DNA of 37,407 bases from Eubacterium sp. CAG:252 (lineage in GTDB: Bacteria; Bacillota; Clostridia; Lachnospirales; Lachnospiraceae), in the NCBI GenBank assembly GCA_000436535.1, contig FR886342.1, positions 54,005 to 91,411 on the forward strand, in the 5' to 3' direction. Shown piece after piece: positions 1 through 9,472 of the stretch. A program made the position numbers and the translations under genes. How positions within the stretch are numbered: position 1 is the stretch's first letter; every line of letters starts with the position of its first letter. Under the pieces are notes generated by a model. It saw only the letters and a list, made by a program, of their open reading frames with translations, had not been told where the DNA came from and made no database searches.

Positions 1-126
1 AAAAAATCACTTTCCGCTAAACAGGTTCTACAACATATAAACCGTTAGAAAATATACCAACATAACACCATACATAAAAAGGACATCCCGCCACCGCGAA
101 ACATCCCCTTTAACCTTACAATGTAT

Positions 127-193
127 ATGATGTTGTGGTCAAAAGCCACCAACTATGAACAAGCTAATGTGGGTTCAGACCTTCTAGTATCAT
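127..193 (+). repeat. Dispersed hairpin element, short copy A
   Basis: This is a 67-base copy of the intergenic element also found at 20858-21054 and 23480-23613. It keeps the left end (GTTGTGG, loop TCAAAAG, CCACCAAC) and the right end (CAAGCTAATGTGGG, then AGACCTT and AGTATCAT), but the middle hairpin is missing. It lies about 80 bases beyond the stop of pgsA on the minus strand. No separate rho-independent terminator was seen there, so it may form the 3' structure of the rimO-pgsA transcript (inference). Bases 1-126 hold nothing else I recognise. Confidence 0.7.
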
Positions 194-275
194 ATATATT
201 CCACCAGAATTAATACATTCCATCTGCCCAAAACATATACATTTTCTTAACAACACCTATACTCTGTATCGTATC

Positions 276-824
276 CTACTTACTTGAACCCTCTATAAAC
301 ACCTTATAATTCTTAATAATATAATCAAGAAGTGATATAACAGTGAGTGCTAATGCTATATACATAATAACTGTATTCACAACACCGCTGAATGGATAAT
401 TAAGATTAAGAACAAGAAGTATTATCATTATCATCTGAAATGTTGTCTTGAACTTGCCCCAGTAGCTTGCAGCTATTACCACGCCATTGTCCGATGCTAT
501 AAGTCTGAAACCGCTTATAATAAATTCTCTTGCAATTATGATAATTACTATCCATGCTGGAATTCTTTCAAGGTCCACAAGTGCGATAAGTGCTGAACAC
601 ACTAAAAGCTTATCCGCAAGCGGGTCCATAAACTTTCCAAAGTTCGTTACGAGGTTATACTTTCTTGCAATCTTGCCATCTAAAAGGTCAGTAAGACTTG
701 CCAGGATAAATATCGCTGCTGCTATTATATCGCCTGTCATTCCAAGTCCCGGTATATACAGGAATATAAGAAATACAGGTATCATAATTGTTCTTAATAT
801 CGTTAGTTTGTTAGGTAAATTCAA
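276..824 (-). CDS. pgsA: CDP-diacylglycerol--glycerol-3-phosphate 3-phosphatidyltransferase
   Basis: This 182-aa membrane enzyme makes phosphatidylglycerol phosphate from CDP-diacylglycerol and glycerol-3-phosphate, the committed step to phosphatidylglycerol. The CDP-alcohol phosphatidyltransferase signature is complete: D46, D49-G50, A53-R54, G63, D67 and D71 with the family spacing. Hydrophobic segments flank the motif, as expected for a six-helix fold, and the length is normal. The start is a TTG codon (822-824 on the complement); a strong AGGAGGG lies 7 bases upstream and no ATG fits the conserved MNLPNKLT beginning better. It follows rimO by 18 bases and is almost certainly co-transcribed with it. 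Confidence 0.95.
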   Translation of the reverse strand: MNLPNKLTILRTIMIPVFLIFLYIPGLGMTGDIIAAAIFILASLTDLLDGKIARKYNLVTNFGKFMDPLADKLLVCSALIALVDLERIPAWIVIIIIAREFIISGFRLIASDNGVVIAASYWGKFKTTFQMIMIILLVLNLNYPFSGVVNTVIMYIALALTVISLLDYIIKNYKVFIEGSSK

Positions 825-842
825 TGTAGTGCCCTCCTGTCT

Positions 843-2174
843 TTATTCTTCAACTATCTTGCCAATAAGGTCATATTCTGTAGAACCTGTGATAAGTACA
901 TTTACAAAATCACCTGACATAAGTTCTCTGTCACACTCAACAAATACAAGTCCATCAACATTCGGTGCATCCTTATATGAACGTCCTACATAAGTATCAT
1001 CATCTGCTATATAGCCTTCTATCATAACTTCAAGAGTACGTCCTACCATATCAGCCGACCTGTCAGCCGATATTTCCTGCTGAAGCTGCATTATCTCATC
1101 CCTGTACTTTTCCTTTACAGCCTCATCTATCTGGTCTGGCATAACTGCTGCCGGAGTATCCTCTTCCCTTGAATAAGTAAACACGCCCAGTCTGTCAAAC
1201 TCACACTCATCGATGAATTCCATAACTTCCTCGTGTTCTTCGTCAGTTTCTCCCGGAAAACCTGTTATAAGAGTTGTTCTTAAAGCAATATCAGGAATTT
1301 CCCTTCTGAGCTTTGCAACTATATCTATAAGCTCCTGCTTGTCAGTTCTTCTTCCCATACGCTTAAGCACATTATCACTTGCATGCTGAATAGGCATATC
1401 AAGATAATGACAGACCTTAGGCTCATTCTTTATTGCTTCAATAAGCTCATCATTGATTTCCTCTGGATAACAGTAAAGAATTCTTATCCATCTTAAGTCT
1501 TCTATCTTGGCTAACTCATGTAAAAGCATAGGAAGTGACTTCTTTCCATACAGATCAACTCCATAAAGAGTAGTTTCCTGTGCAACAAGAATAATTTCCT
1601 TAACGCCTCCCTCAACAAGCTTTTCTGCCTGCTTTACAAGATATTCAACAGGGAAACTTCTGTAGCTGCCTCTTACCTTTGGTATTATACAGTATGTACA
1701 TCTCTTGTCGCAGCCTTCTGCTATCTTTAAGTACTCATAATATCCCGGTGTTGTGACTATTCTTTCCTCGGTTACCATAGGAAGACGGTTGGCATCCTCA
1801 ACGAAGTTTGTAATGCCTTTCTCTTCAAGCACTGAGTTAATCATCTCAGCTATCTTGTCATAAGAAGATGTTCCAACAAATGCATCAACTTCCGGAATTT
1901 CCTTGATAATCTCATCCTGATATCTGTGTGCAAGACATCCGGCTACTACTAAAACCTTACACTTTGCATCCTTCTTATGCTCAGCCATCTCTAAAATTGT
2001 GTTGATACTCTCCTGCTTTGCATCACCTATGAAACAGCAGGTGTTGACAGCGATTATATCTGCCTCCCACTCATCATCCGTGAACTCAAAGCCTTTATTC
2101 TTTAATATGCCAAGCATATTTTCTGTATCAACCAGATTTTTATCACATCCAAGCGAAACAAATAATATTTTCAT
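843..2174 (-). CDS. rimO: Ribosomal protein uS12 methylthiotransferase RimO
   Basis: This radical-SAM enzyme adds a methylthio group to a conserved aspartate of ribosomal protein S12. The 443-aa product has the three N-terminal cluster cysteines (C10, C46 or C47, C80), the radical-SAM C155-x3-C159-x2-C162 motif followed by YCIIPK, and a C-terminal TRAM-like segment. RimO rather than MiaB is favoured by the MKILFVSLGCDKN beginning. I chose the ATG at 2174 because GGAG sits 6-7 bases before it. An in-frame ATG at 2186 has no ribosome site. It heads the pair with pgsA. It needs two Fe-S clusters, presumably supplied by the suf operon in this window. Confidence 0.94.
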   Translation of the reverse strand: MKILFVSLGCDKNLVDTENMLGILKNKGFEFTDDEWEADIIAVNTCCFIGDAKQESINTILEMAEHKKDAKCKVLVVAGCLAHRYQDEIIKEIPEVDAFVGTSSYDKIAEMINSVLEEKGITNFVEDANRLPMVTEERIVTTPGYYEYLKIAEGCDKRCTYCIIPKVRGSYRSFPVEYLVKQAEKLVEGGVKEIILVAQETTLYGVDLYGKKSLPMLLHELAKIEDLRWIRILYCYPEEINDELIEAIKNEPKVCHYLDMPIQHASDNVLKRMGRRTDKQELIDIVAKLRREIPDIALRTTLITGFPGETDEEHEEVMEFIDECEFDRLGVFTYSREEDTPAAVMPDQIDEAVKEKYRDEIMQLQQEISADRSADMVGRTLEVMIEGYIADDDTYVGRSYKDAPNVDGLVFVECDRELMSGDFVNVLITGSTEYDLIGKIVEE

Positions 2175-2230
2175 ACATTTCTCCATCCATACAATATAAG
2201 CCAGTTATTCTGCCTGTAGTCTTATTATAA

Positions 2231-2328
2231 GAAGTACATGACCTGCTGCGTTGCTACGCAATTCACACAATCCTATACATCATTATATACCAGAAGCAGT
2301 TATAATTCATCCCTGACATCATTACATA
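2231..2328 (+). repeat. Possible degenerate copy of the dispersed element
   Basis: Two patches resemble the longer copy at 20858-21054: GCTACGCA followed by TTCACACAATC (like its middle hairpin) and CCCTGACATCATTACATA (like its right end and flank). The left hairpin is not recognisable. It may be a decayed copy between rimO and the AEC permease. The match is partial and could be chance in AT-rich DNA. Confidence 0.3.
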
Positions 2329-2349
2329 ATAACATAAATAATATAAAAA

Positions 2350-2386
2350 ATAAATGCCAATAACGTTACAATTACTGGCATTTATA
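2350..2386 (-). terminator. Rho-independent terminator of the AEC permease gene
   Basis: The inverted repeat AAATGCCAATAA / TTACTGGCATTT surrounds a short loop. On the minus strand it is followed by TTTATTTTTTAT. It lies about 30 bases past the permease stop. The other side is also A/T rich, so it could work in both directions. Confidence 0.65.
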
Positions 2387-2412
2387 TTAAAAAAAGCTTA
2401 AATATGTAATAA

Positions 2413-3336
2413 TCACAGTGTTGTTATAATAAATGCGACTAAAGGCAGCGTTATTATACTGACAAATGTAGTGAGTACAACCGAGGCTGCTGCCACATCA
2501 TCATCATAGTCAAACTGCACTGCAAATACCGATGTAATCGCAGCACACGGACACGCCTCCAATATAAGCACGATATTGGCAACCATTCCCCTTATTCCAA
2601 GCAGAAGAAAGACCGCGACACATATGGCTGGTATAATAATCATCCTTACAACTATTGCGAAGTAGACAAGCCTGTTAGAAAGCATACTCTTTATATCGCT
2701 TGCCGCTATAATCATACCTGTTATAAACATAGAAAGCGGCGTATTAACCGCACCAGCCAGACCTATAGCCTGACTTAACACACCCGGGAGAGGTATTCTT
2801 GCCATAAATATTATAAGCCCTAAGAATACAGCTATCGTAGCAGGTGTCGTAAATATTTTCTTAATAACAAGCTTTAAGCTTATAGTCCTGCTGACAACCG
2901 AATATCCAAGTGTCCATAACAATATGTTAAACACAGTTACAAAGGCACTTGCATATATAAGTCCTTCACTTCCAAAAAGTGCCTGAATAAGTGGAAAGCC
3001 CATATATGCCGCATTGGAAAACATACAACCAAACCTTATAATAGGAAGGTTTTTATCCTTTATACGAAGTGACAGAACCCACGTTACCACAATACCTATA
3101 AAAAGCAGAAGTACACTTAATCCAAGTGCATATAAAATATTCTTAAATATATCGGCATTAAAGTCTGTAAGATATGAATTCACAATCATACATGGTACTA
3201 CAAAGTACACAAGCAGGTCAGAAAATGACTTCTTTCCTTCTATGCTTACCGCTCCCGACTTGACACATATGAAGCCTGCAAATATTAATATAAAAAGTAC
3301 AATTACCTGCTGTGCAGTTATCATTGCCAGTTGCAT
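2413..3336 (-). CDS. AEC-family (auxin efflux carrier-like) permease
   Basis: This 307-aa integral membrane protein is probably a secondary transporter for organic acids or amino acids. About ten hydrophobic segments can be seen in two halves joined near the middle, and the protein begins with the usual helix plus a YFVVPCMIVNS segment typical of the AEC (Mem_trans) family. The length fits the family. The ATG at 3336 is chosen because TGGAGGT lies 7-8 bases upstream; the longer in-frame ATG at 3366 has none. It has its own promoter (3373-3401) and terminator, so it seems monocistronic. The substrate cannot be read from sequence. Confidence 0.85.
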   Translation of the reverse strand: MQLAMITAQQVIVLFILIFAGFICVKSGAVSIEGKKSFSDLLVYFVVPCMIVNSYLTDFNADIFKNILYALGLSVLLLFIGIVVTWVLSLRIKDKNLPIIRFGCMFSNAAYMGFPLIQALFGSEGLIYASAFVTVFNILLWTLGYSVVSRTISLKLVIKKIFTTPATIAVFLGLIIFMARIPLPGVLSQAIGLAGAVNTPLSMFITGMIIAASDIKSMLSNRLVYFAIVVRMIIIPAICVAVFLLLGIRGMVANIVLILEACPCAAITSVFAVQFDYDDDVAAASVVLTTFVSIITLPLVAFIITTL

Positions 3337-3372
3337 ATATATTACCTCCAATGAAATATATTTCATACTTTT

Positions 3373-3401
3373 ATATTAATACATATATTTATAACAGTCA
3401 A
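3373..3401 (-). promoter_or_regulatory. Putative promoter of the AEC permease gene
   Basis: On the minus strand TTGACT (3396-3401), a 17-base spacer and TAATAT (3373-3378) form a sigma-A-like promoter, about 37 bases upstream of the chosen start. Confidence 0.5.
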
Positions 3402-3440
3402 GATACTATATTATATCAGGAGCAAAATTATTCCGACTTA

Positions 3441-5765
3441 TCATCCAAAGCAGTACACATACTTAAACGCAAACTTTTTACGCCAGCCAAGACTTTTGTA
3501 TACCAAAGCCGACACTTCCTTATACACATCATACACCTGCTTTGCATACTCCGCTTCCGCCCTGTGGTCAGAGAATTCCGCTTCAATACATACATTGACA
3601 GCCCTGACTATATCACCTTTTATATCACTGCCAAGCTCACCCATAAGCGCATCTGCAAAGTTCTCCTCTGTTCCGTCATATTCTTTGACATAACCACACT
3701 TGTGAAGCATTTCCATCATCCTGTTATATATAACATTACATTTTTTCGTATTCTGTCTTTTAATTACAAGCTTTCTTCTAAGTCTTAAAAGCCATGGAGA
3801 ACATATAATCGTACCTATGATTATAATTATGACTGCATACTTTAAAATCTTTACTGCATTTCTTACAAATCTTGTAATTGCAGCTTTAACAGCACCCTGC
3901 CATGTCCTTACATATTTCACATCGTCATTGGATACATTTTGTATGCTTGGAGAACCCACACTCCAGTTGTTGCTTTCCATTACACTTCTGAATGTATCCA
4001 TATCATAGCCCGGATATGATACATTGATAACTCCATCCTTATCGGGAGTTACATCCACAGGAACCCACCCGTAACTATCTATGAATATCTCTGTCCATGC
4101 ATGCTGTCTGGCATCACTCACACTTGCATACCACTGACCATCCTCGTTCTCCTTAAAGCTGTCTGCCGGTACCTTAAAGCCGGTAACATACCTCGCAGGA
4201 ATTCCATACATACGGTACATAAGCGTTGCCACAGTTGCATAATGCACACAATATCCTCTTTTTGACTCGAAAAGAAATCTGTCAGCTATATCACTGCTTC
4301 CTAATGTAACTCCCGGAGTTCTTGTATATCTGGTGTTACTCATAAGCGTATATATTATAAATGTTGTTTTTTCACTTAGCAGCGATACAAGCGGATTATC
4401 CTGCACATAATCATATATCTTAGGAGTGATTGTCTCTGAATACTTTGTATAATAAGGCTGCATGGCTTCCTTATAATTTCTTTCAACTCTCTCGTAATCA
4501 GATATCTTTACAACTTCCGTATGACCTCCACGGCTTGCACTCCAATCCCTTGTCATATCTTGCTGCTCATAATAATAAACATCATAATCCTTCATATTCT
4601 TCATCTGGTTTGCATACAGATTACTGCAATAAGGCTTTAACGTATTATCCTCTCTTTTTCCAGTGTATTCAATATTAAGCTGCACTCTCCTGTCTTTAGA
4701 CTTTAATGCTGCATTTCCACTCTTAACAATAAAATTATAAGAATAATAAAGATTATTAAATGCATCTGATGTATGAGATATCGAATTATAACTTGCTGCA
4801 TCAGGATTAGCTGCGTCCCATTCATCACATATCGTATAATCATCTGTCACAGTCCAGTTATTGCCAGTATATTCACCGCCTATATAACCTGCAAGATATA
4901 TATCCTCCTCAGGCTTTCTGTTAGCGGTAAGCTTAAGCTGTTCTGCACCCGTCTGATAATTATTGCCAGTACTTATACTTCCGTCCATAGTAATGTCTTT
5001 AGCACTTCCGTTTATTCTTCTTATGATATTGTAAGCTGCCCCCTGTACCACGCTCACTGAATTATATACAGGTACAGGCATTACATTCATAATAATTCCT
5101 GCCACCACAAATGCTGTTATGGCACATGCCAGACCTGATGTGGCACTTTTTTCAAGCACAGACCTTCTTATATTTACATTGTCTGTTGTATACAGCTTTC
5201 TTCTACTTATCAGTGAATTCTTAATAACATAAAACATAACCAGATATACTATAACTGTAAATATATTAAATGCTGATATATTTATCTTAAGCACTGGTGA
5301 AACAATTATAAGTGCGCTCAATAGTACGGATAATATAAAATGCACTTTAAACACAAGCTCAAACAGATAAAATAAGCCAACAAGAATAACTGTTATAAGA
5401 CACATAAGCTTTGTAACATTTCTTACAGCAGCAGTTCCTGAACTAAATGCAGTATACATAGAATTAATCTGTATCTGTATATCCTCAAACCATGCAACAA
5501 CTGACAACGCTGTAATAACCAGTACAACACTCCAGACTATAAATATAAACTTAGGCTTGTTGTAATGCATGAAACACACCAGCGCAGACAATAAAAATGC
5601 CAGCAGATATACAATCTCCTTAGTATAACTTATTGCATTCAGTCCATTAAAAAACAATATCACAGATATAACACCGCAGAAAAAAGCTGTAAATCCAAGA
5701 TACATACTACCCCTGTAATTCTTTTTTTCATTGCGATTAGCAGTTATACTTATACCATTCTCCAT
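3441..5765 (-). CDS. Membrane-anchored transglutaminase-like protein
   Basis: The 774-aa protein has about seven membrane helices in the first 235 residues, a large extracytoplasmic region, a transglutaminase-like cysteine-protease core, one more helix (about 640-660) and a DUF4129-like cytoplasmic tail. The catalytic triad is intact: C506 in GYCVHYAT, H555 in HAWTEIF and D571 in VDVTPD. The layout matches TgpA/DUF3488-type proteins. The start at 5765 is chosen because GAGGA lies 7 bases before it; the in-frame ATG at 5777 lies inside a repeated leader motif. It is last in a MoxR-DUF58-transglutaminase operon, 56 bases after DUF58. The in-vivo substrate is unknown; an action on envelope protein or peptidoglycan is inference. 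Confidence 0.88.
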   Translation of the reverse strand: MENGISITANRNEKKNYRGSMYLGFTAFFCGVISVILFFNGLNAISYTKEIVYLLAFLLSALVCFMHYNKPKFIFIVWSVVLVITALSVVAWFEDIQIQINSMYTAFSSGTAAVRNVTKLMCLITVILVGLFYLFELVFKVHFILSVLLSALIIVSPVLKINISAFNIFTVIVYLVMFYVIKNSLISRRKLYTTDNVNIRRSVLEKSATSGLACAITAFVVAGIIMNVMPVPVYNSVSVVQGAAYNIIRRINGSAKDITMDGSISTGNNYQTGAEQLKLTANRKPEEDIYLAGYIGGEYTGNNWTVTDDYTICDEWDAANPDAASYNSISHTSDAFNNLYYSYNFIVKSGNAALKSKDRRVQLNIEYTGKREDNTLKPYCSNLYANQMKNMKDYDVYYYEQQDMTRDWSASRGGHTEVVKISDYERVERNYKEAMQPYYTKYSETITPKIYDYVQDNPLVSLLSEKTTFIIYTLMSNTRYTRTPGVTLGSSDIADRFLFESKRGYCVHYATVATLMYRMYGIPARYVTGFKVPADSFKENEDGQWYASVSDARQHAWTEIFIDSYGWVPVDVTPDKDGVINVSYPGYDMDTFRSVMESNNWSVGSPSIQNVSNDDVKYVRTWQGAVKAAITRFVRNAVKILKYAVIIIIIGTIICSPWLLRLRRKLVIKRQNTKKCNVIYNRMMEMLHKCGYVKEYDGTEENFADALMGELGSDIKGDIVRAVNVCIEAEFSDHRAEAEYAKQVYDVYKEVSALVYKSLGWRKKFAFKYVYCFG

Positions 5766-5821
5766 AATTTTCCTCATTTCTGCGCATATTTCAGGCTAAT
5801 CCATATGTTGCAGGCTGTATT

Positions 5822-6856
5822 TTACATTTTATCATCCTCAACATTTACAACAACCATATTTTCATTACCAACATCATATGTAAGTTCTTTACATACGCAG
5901 TCCTTTTTATCATTTATCCTGCATTTTTCGTGATATACAAAAAGCTCATACAATGCATCCTCACAGCTTTCCTTAGTGGTTATCCCATGTTTTGTATAGG
6001 CATCATACTCATAGTCATACCACATAAGACTGACTATGCTTTTATCACTCACAAGGCTCATAGCCTCTGCCGCAAGCTTATCATAATAATCACCCATCTT
6101 CCGGTAATCATCCAGAATATCAGGCGTGACCTGTGCGATAACATTTATCTTAACATCTGTTTCCTGTGAGAACTCCTTTACAAGAAGACTGCCTGATCTT
6201 GCACTCAGGTTCCAGTGGATATGACGGTAAGAGTCATCTGTCTGATACTCTCTTATCTGTCTTATATCATCTATAGAATTACCCACCTTATTAATATACA
6301 TTTCGTGCACACTGTTACTATCATTTGTAAATGTTTCTATGCTCTGTCTGCCTTTCTCTATAACCGGCAGAACTGTGACATTCATATAATCGTTAGTACG
6401 AAGCTTTACCCTAAATGAGCCTGTATAATCATACATATAAACAGCCTTAAGATATATACACGCAGGTCCAGTATAAGGAAACTTAAGCTTAAAGACCGAC
6501 ACTTCTTTCTTTCTTCGGCAGCTTGCATATACACTATGCTTTAATACATCCTGTTTGGCTGTCATATTATTATGAAAGCCATATCTTACTTCTATATCAA
6601 GCCTTATTCTGCTGACTGGTATGCCTGAATTATTTTTTATATTAATAGCTACAGGACATTCTATATCCTTAGCTGCACATATATACTCTGTTTCAAAAGA
6701 GAATGTAGTTTTCTTTTTATATATTCTTGTGATAATATGCATAACCAGCATAAATACAGCAAGACATACCGCATAAAGCATAATTGCAAATGAATGGAAC
6801 ACCCCGGCAAGATACCACGAAACAGCCGCAATTAAGACTAATAAAACTTTAACCAT
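5822..6856 (-). CDS. DUF58-domain membrane protein
   Basis: This 344-aa protein has two N-terminal membrane helices (about 3-19 and 21-41) followed by a soluble region. The DUF58 signature is clear at about residues 204-230: YQTDDSYRHIHW, then SARSGSLLVKEF. DUF58 proteins have a VWA-like fold and are nearly always encoded beside a MoxR ATPase, as here (20 bases after moxR). The family's biochemical role is not established; assistance in assembling or regulating an envelope complex with MoxR is the usual proposal. No truncation is evident. Confidence 0.88.
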   Translation of the reverse strand: MVKVLLVLIAAVSWYLAGVFHSFAIMLYAVCLAVFMLVMHIITRIYKKKTTFSFETEYICAAKDIECPVAINIKNNSGIPVSRIRLDIEVRYGFHNNMTAKQDVLKHSVYASCRRKKEVSVFKLKFPYTGPACIYLKAVYMYDYTGSFRVKLRTNDYMNVTVLPVIEKGRQSIETFTNDSNSVHEMYINKVGNSIDDIRQIREYQTDDSYRHIHWNLSARSGSLLVKEFSQETDVKINVIAQVTPDILDDYRKMGDYYDKLAAEAMSLVSDKSIVSLMWYDYEYDAYTKHGITTKESCEDALYELFVYHEKCRINDKKDCVCKELTYDVGNENMVVVNVEDDKM

Positions 6857-6876
6857 AATATTTTTCCATTCCTGAT

Positions 6877-7827
6877 TTACGCTTTTTCTCCAACTGTAGG
6901 TCTTTTTACAGACTTCATTATACCCTTTATCACATCCTGTTTTGTGAGCTTTTCCATCCTTGCTGACATACCCATTCCTACTCTGTGTGATATTACATAC
7001 TCAAACTGTGTACTTACATCCGATGGTATAACATAATCACGTCCATTAAGCCATGCCCACGCTTTTGACATCTTGACAAGCGCAATAGTCGCACGCGGAC
7101 TTGCGCCCCTTTCAATATAAGGTGAATTCCTTGTTGCCGTAACAAGGTCAACTATATACTTATATATACTTTTATTCATATACACTTCATATATCTCATC
7201 CTGCATATGACCTATATCTTCTGCTGTTATAACCGGCACAACAGACTCTGCTCTCCCCTTTTTTCCTATCGACATAGCCATATCCATCTCACTGTCAAAG
7301 TCAGGATAGCCTATCGACATAGTTATCATAAATCTGTCCATCTGTGCCTCCGGAAGACTCTGCGTTCCCGCATTTCCATATGGATTTTGTGTTGCGATTA
7401 CTATAAAAGGATTAGGTACTTCTCTTGTTATACCCTCAACCGACACCTTTCTTTCTTCCATAACCTCAAGAAGCGCTGACTGTGTCTTAGGCGATGTCCT
7501 GTTTATCTCATCCGCAAGTAAAAGATTGCAGAACACACTTCCCGGCTGGTACACAAACTGGCCTATATCACTTCTGTATACAGAATATCCCGTAAGGTCT
7601 GACGGCATAACATCCGGCGTGAACTGCACCCTCTTACAGTCCAGCTTCATTGCCCTTGAAAATGCTGTCGCAAGTGTAGTCTTTCCAACTCCCGGTATAT
7701 CCTCTAAAAGTATATGGCCTCCTGCAAGAAATGCCGCCATAATCTCCTTAACTTCCCTGTCTTTTCCCAATATTACATTATTGACCTGCTCTATAACCTT
7801 CGCAGCTTTAATCACATTGTTTTCCAA
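6877..7827 (-). CDS. MoxR-family AAA+ ATPase
   Basis: This 316-aa AAA+ ATPase has Walker A GVGKTT (46-51), Walker B LLLADE (102-107) followed by INRTSPKTQSALLE, sensor-1 N148 in ATQNP, and a C-terminal lid. The MoxR subfamily is shown by EDIPGVGKTTLA and the Walker B extension. MoxR ATPases are thought to act as chaperones that mature or remodel partner complexes, often with VWA/DUF58 proteins such as the next gene. The start is TTG (7825-7827 on the complement), with GGAGG 8 bases upstream and no closer ATG. It is the first gene of the three-gene operon. Confidence 0.92.
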   Translation of the reverse strand: MENNVIKAAKVIEQVNNVILGKDREVKEIMAAFLAGGHILLEDIPGVGKTTLATAFSRAMKLDCKRVQFTPDVMPSDLTGYSVYRSDIGQFVYQPGSVFCNLLLADEINRTSPKTQSALLEVMEERKVSVEGITREVPNPFIVIATQNPYGNAGTQSLPEAQMDRFMITMSIGYPDFDSEMDMAMSIGKKGRAESVVPVITAEDIGHMQDEIYEVYMNKSIYKYIVDLVTATRNSPYIERGASPRATIALVKMSKAWAWLNGRDYVIPSDVSTQFEYVISHRVGMGMSARMEKLTKQDVIKGIMKSVKRPTVGEKA

Positions 7828-7916
7828 TTAAATATCCTCCCAAGTATCATCATATATATTAAACACCCTTAAAATATATATTATATAATAAATATTCTGT
7901 ATCTATCTTAAGAAAC

Positions 7917-9410
7917 TCACTCCTCCGTATAGCTTACTGTACACCTTACAGCCCTCTTCCATCCCATAAGAAGACTGTCCCTTTTAGATGGTGATATGCT
8001 GCTTTCAAATGTAGTATCCAGCTGCCAGTTATCCTTTATCTCATCCTCGTCCTTAAAGAAGCCGACCGAAAGACCTGCAAGATATGCAGCTCCAAGCGCT
8101 GTTGTTTCTATACATCTTGGTCTTCTTATTGAAGCATCAAGTATGTCTGCCTGAAACTCCATAAGGAAATCATTGGCACTTGCACCGCCATCAACCTTAA
8201 GCTCACTTACAGTATGTCCTGTATCGCTCTCCATCGCCTTCAACACATCATATGTCTGATAGGCAACTGACTCAAGCGATGCCCTTATAAAATGCTCCTT
8301 GCTTGCACCTCTTGTAAGTCCTACAACTGTACCTCTTGCATAAGGATTCCAGTAAGGTGCTCCTAACCCAGAAAATGCCGGAACTATATATACACCATTA
8401 GTATCCTCAACCATTCTTGCGTAATCCTCAGACTGTGAAGAACTTTTTATCATACGCATCTCATCCCTCAACCACTGTATGACAGCCCCGCCTGTGAATA
8501 CGCTTCCTTCAAGCGCATACTTTACACAGTCATTCGTGCTCGCCGCAATAGTTGTTATAAGTCCGTGCTCTGATACAACAGGTCTGCTTCCCGTGTTCAT
8601 AAGAAGAAAACACCCCGTACCATATGTATTCTTAACTTCACCTGCATCAAAACAGCACTGCCCAAAAAGTGCCGCCTGCTGGTCGCCTGCCGCACCTGCT
8701 ATAGGAATACTTCCTGCCATAACCGAACTATCCGTATAACCATATACACAGCTTGATGGCTTAACCTCTGGAAGCATTGACTTTGGTATATTAAGCTTTT
8801 TTATAAGCTCATCATCCCAGCACAGCTTATGTATATCAAAGAGCATAGTTCTTGAAGCGTTAGTATAATCAGTTACATGCACTGCTCCTCCCGTAAGCTT
8901 CCATATAAGCCATGTATCAACTGTCCCGAAAAGCAGCTTTCCTTCCACTGCTCTTTTTCTTGCGCCCTCCACATTATCAAGTATCCATGCTATCTTGGTC
9001 GCACTAAAGTAAGCATCCGGAACAAGCCCTGTCTTTGCCTTTATAATATCTCCATAACCATCTCTTATGAGCGCCTTCACGTCCTTTGCTGTTCTACGGC
9101 ACTGCCATACTATTGCATTGTATACAGGCTCTCCTGTCTCCTTGTCCCATACAATAGTTGTTTCTCTCTGATTGGTTATTCCTATGCCAGCTATATCCTT
9201 GGCTTTAGCACCTGATAGTGCCATAGCCTCGGATATAACCGCATATTGTGATGACCATATTTCCATAGGGTTGTGCTCAACCCATCCCGGTCTTGGATAT
9301 ATCTGCTCGAATTCTTTCTGTGCCATGCTGCATATATTGCCAGCCTTATCAAATAAAATACATCTTGAACTCGTTGTCCCCTGATCCAATGCCATAATAT
9401 ATTTTGCCAT
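7917..9410 (-). CDS. glpK: Glycerol kinase
   Basis: This 497-aa cytoplasmic FGGY kinase converts glycerol and ATP to glycerol-3-phosphate. The N-terminal phosphate loop LDQGTTSSRCILFD, the NQRETT segment, the AGDQQAALFGQ motif (G242-D243) and the C-terminal VDGGASANDFLM motif are all present, and the length is standard. Bacillus and Enterococcus enzymes carry an activating histidine just before the AGDQQ motif that is phosphorylated by the PTS protein HPr. Here residues 224-242 contain no histidine, so that control seems absent. No glpF or glpD lies next to it. A normal AAGGA ribosome site precedes the ATG. Confidence 0.96.
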   Translation of the reverse strand: MAKYIMALDQGTTSSRCILFDKAGNICSMAQKEFEQIYPRPGWVEHNPMEIWSSQYAVISEAMALSGAKAKDIAGIGITNQRETTIVWDKETGEPVYNAIVWQCRRTAKDVKALIRDGYGDIIKAKTGLVPDAYFSATKIAWILDNVEGARKRAVEGKLLFGTVDTWLIWKLTGGAVHVTDYTNASRTMLFDIHKLCWDDELIKKLNIPKSMLPEVKPSSCVYGYTDSSVMAGSIPIAGAAGDQQAALFGQCCFDAGEVKNTYGTGCFLLMNTGSRPVVSEHGLITTIAASTNDCVKYALEGSVFTGGAVIQWLRDEMRMIKSSSQSEDYARMVEDTNGVYIVPAFSGLGAPYWNPYARGTVVGLTRGASKEHFIRASLESVAYQTYDVLKAMESDTGHTVSELKVDGGASANDFLMEFQADILDASIRRPRCIETTALGAAYLAGLSVGFFKDEDEIKDNWQLDTTFESSISPSKRDSLLMGWKRAVRCTVSYTEE

Positions 9411-9472
9411 AGTATCCTTACACTCTCCTTACAAAAACGTCATATTTATACATATTTTAATATTTTTTATAA

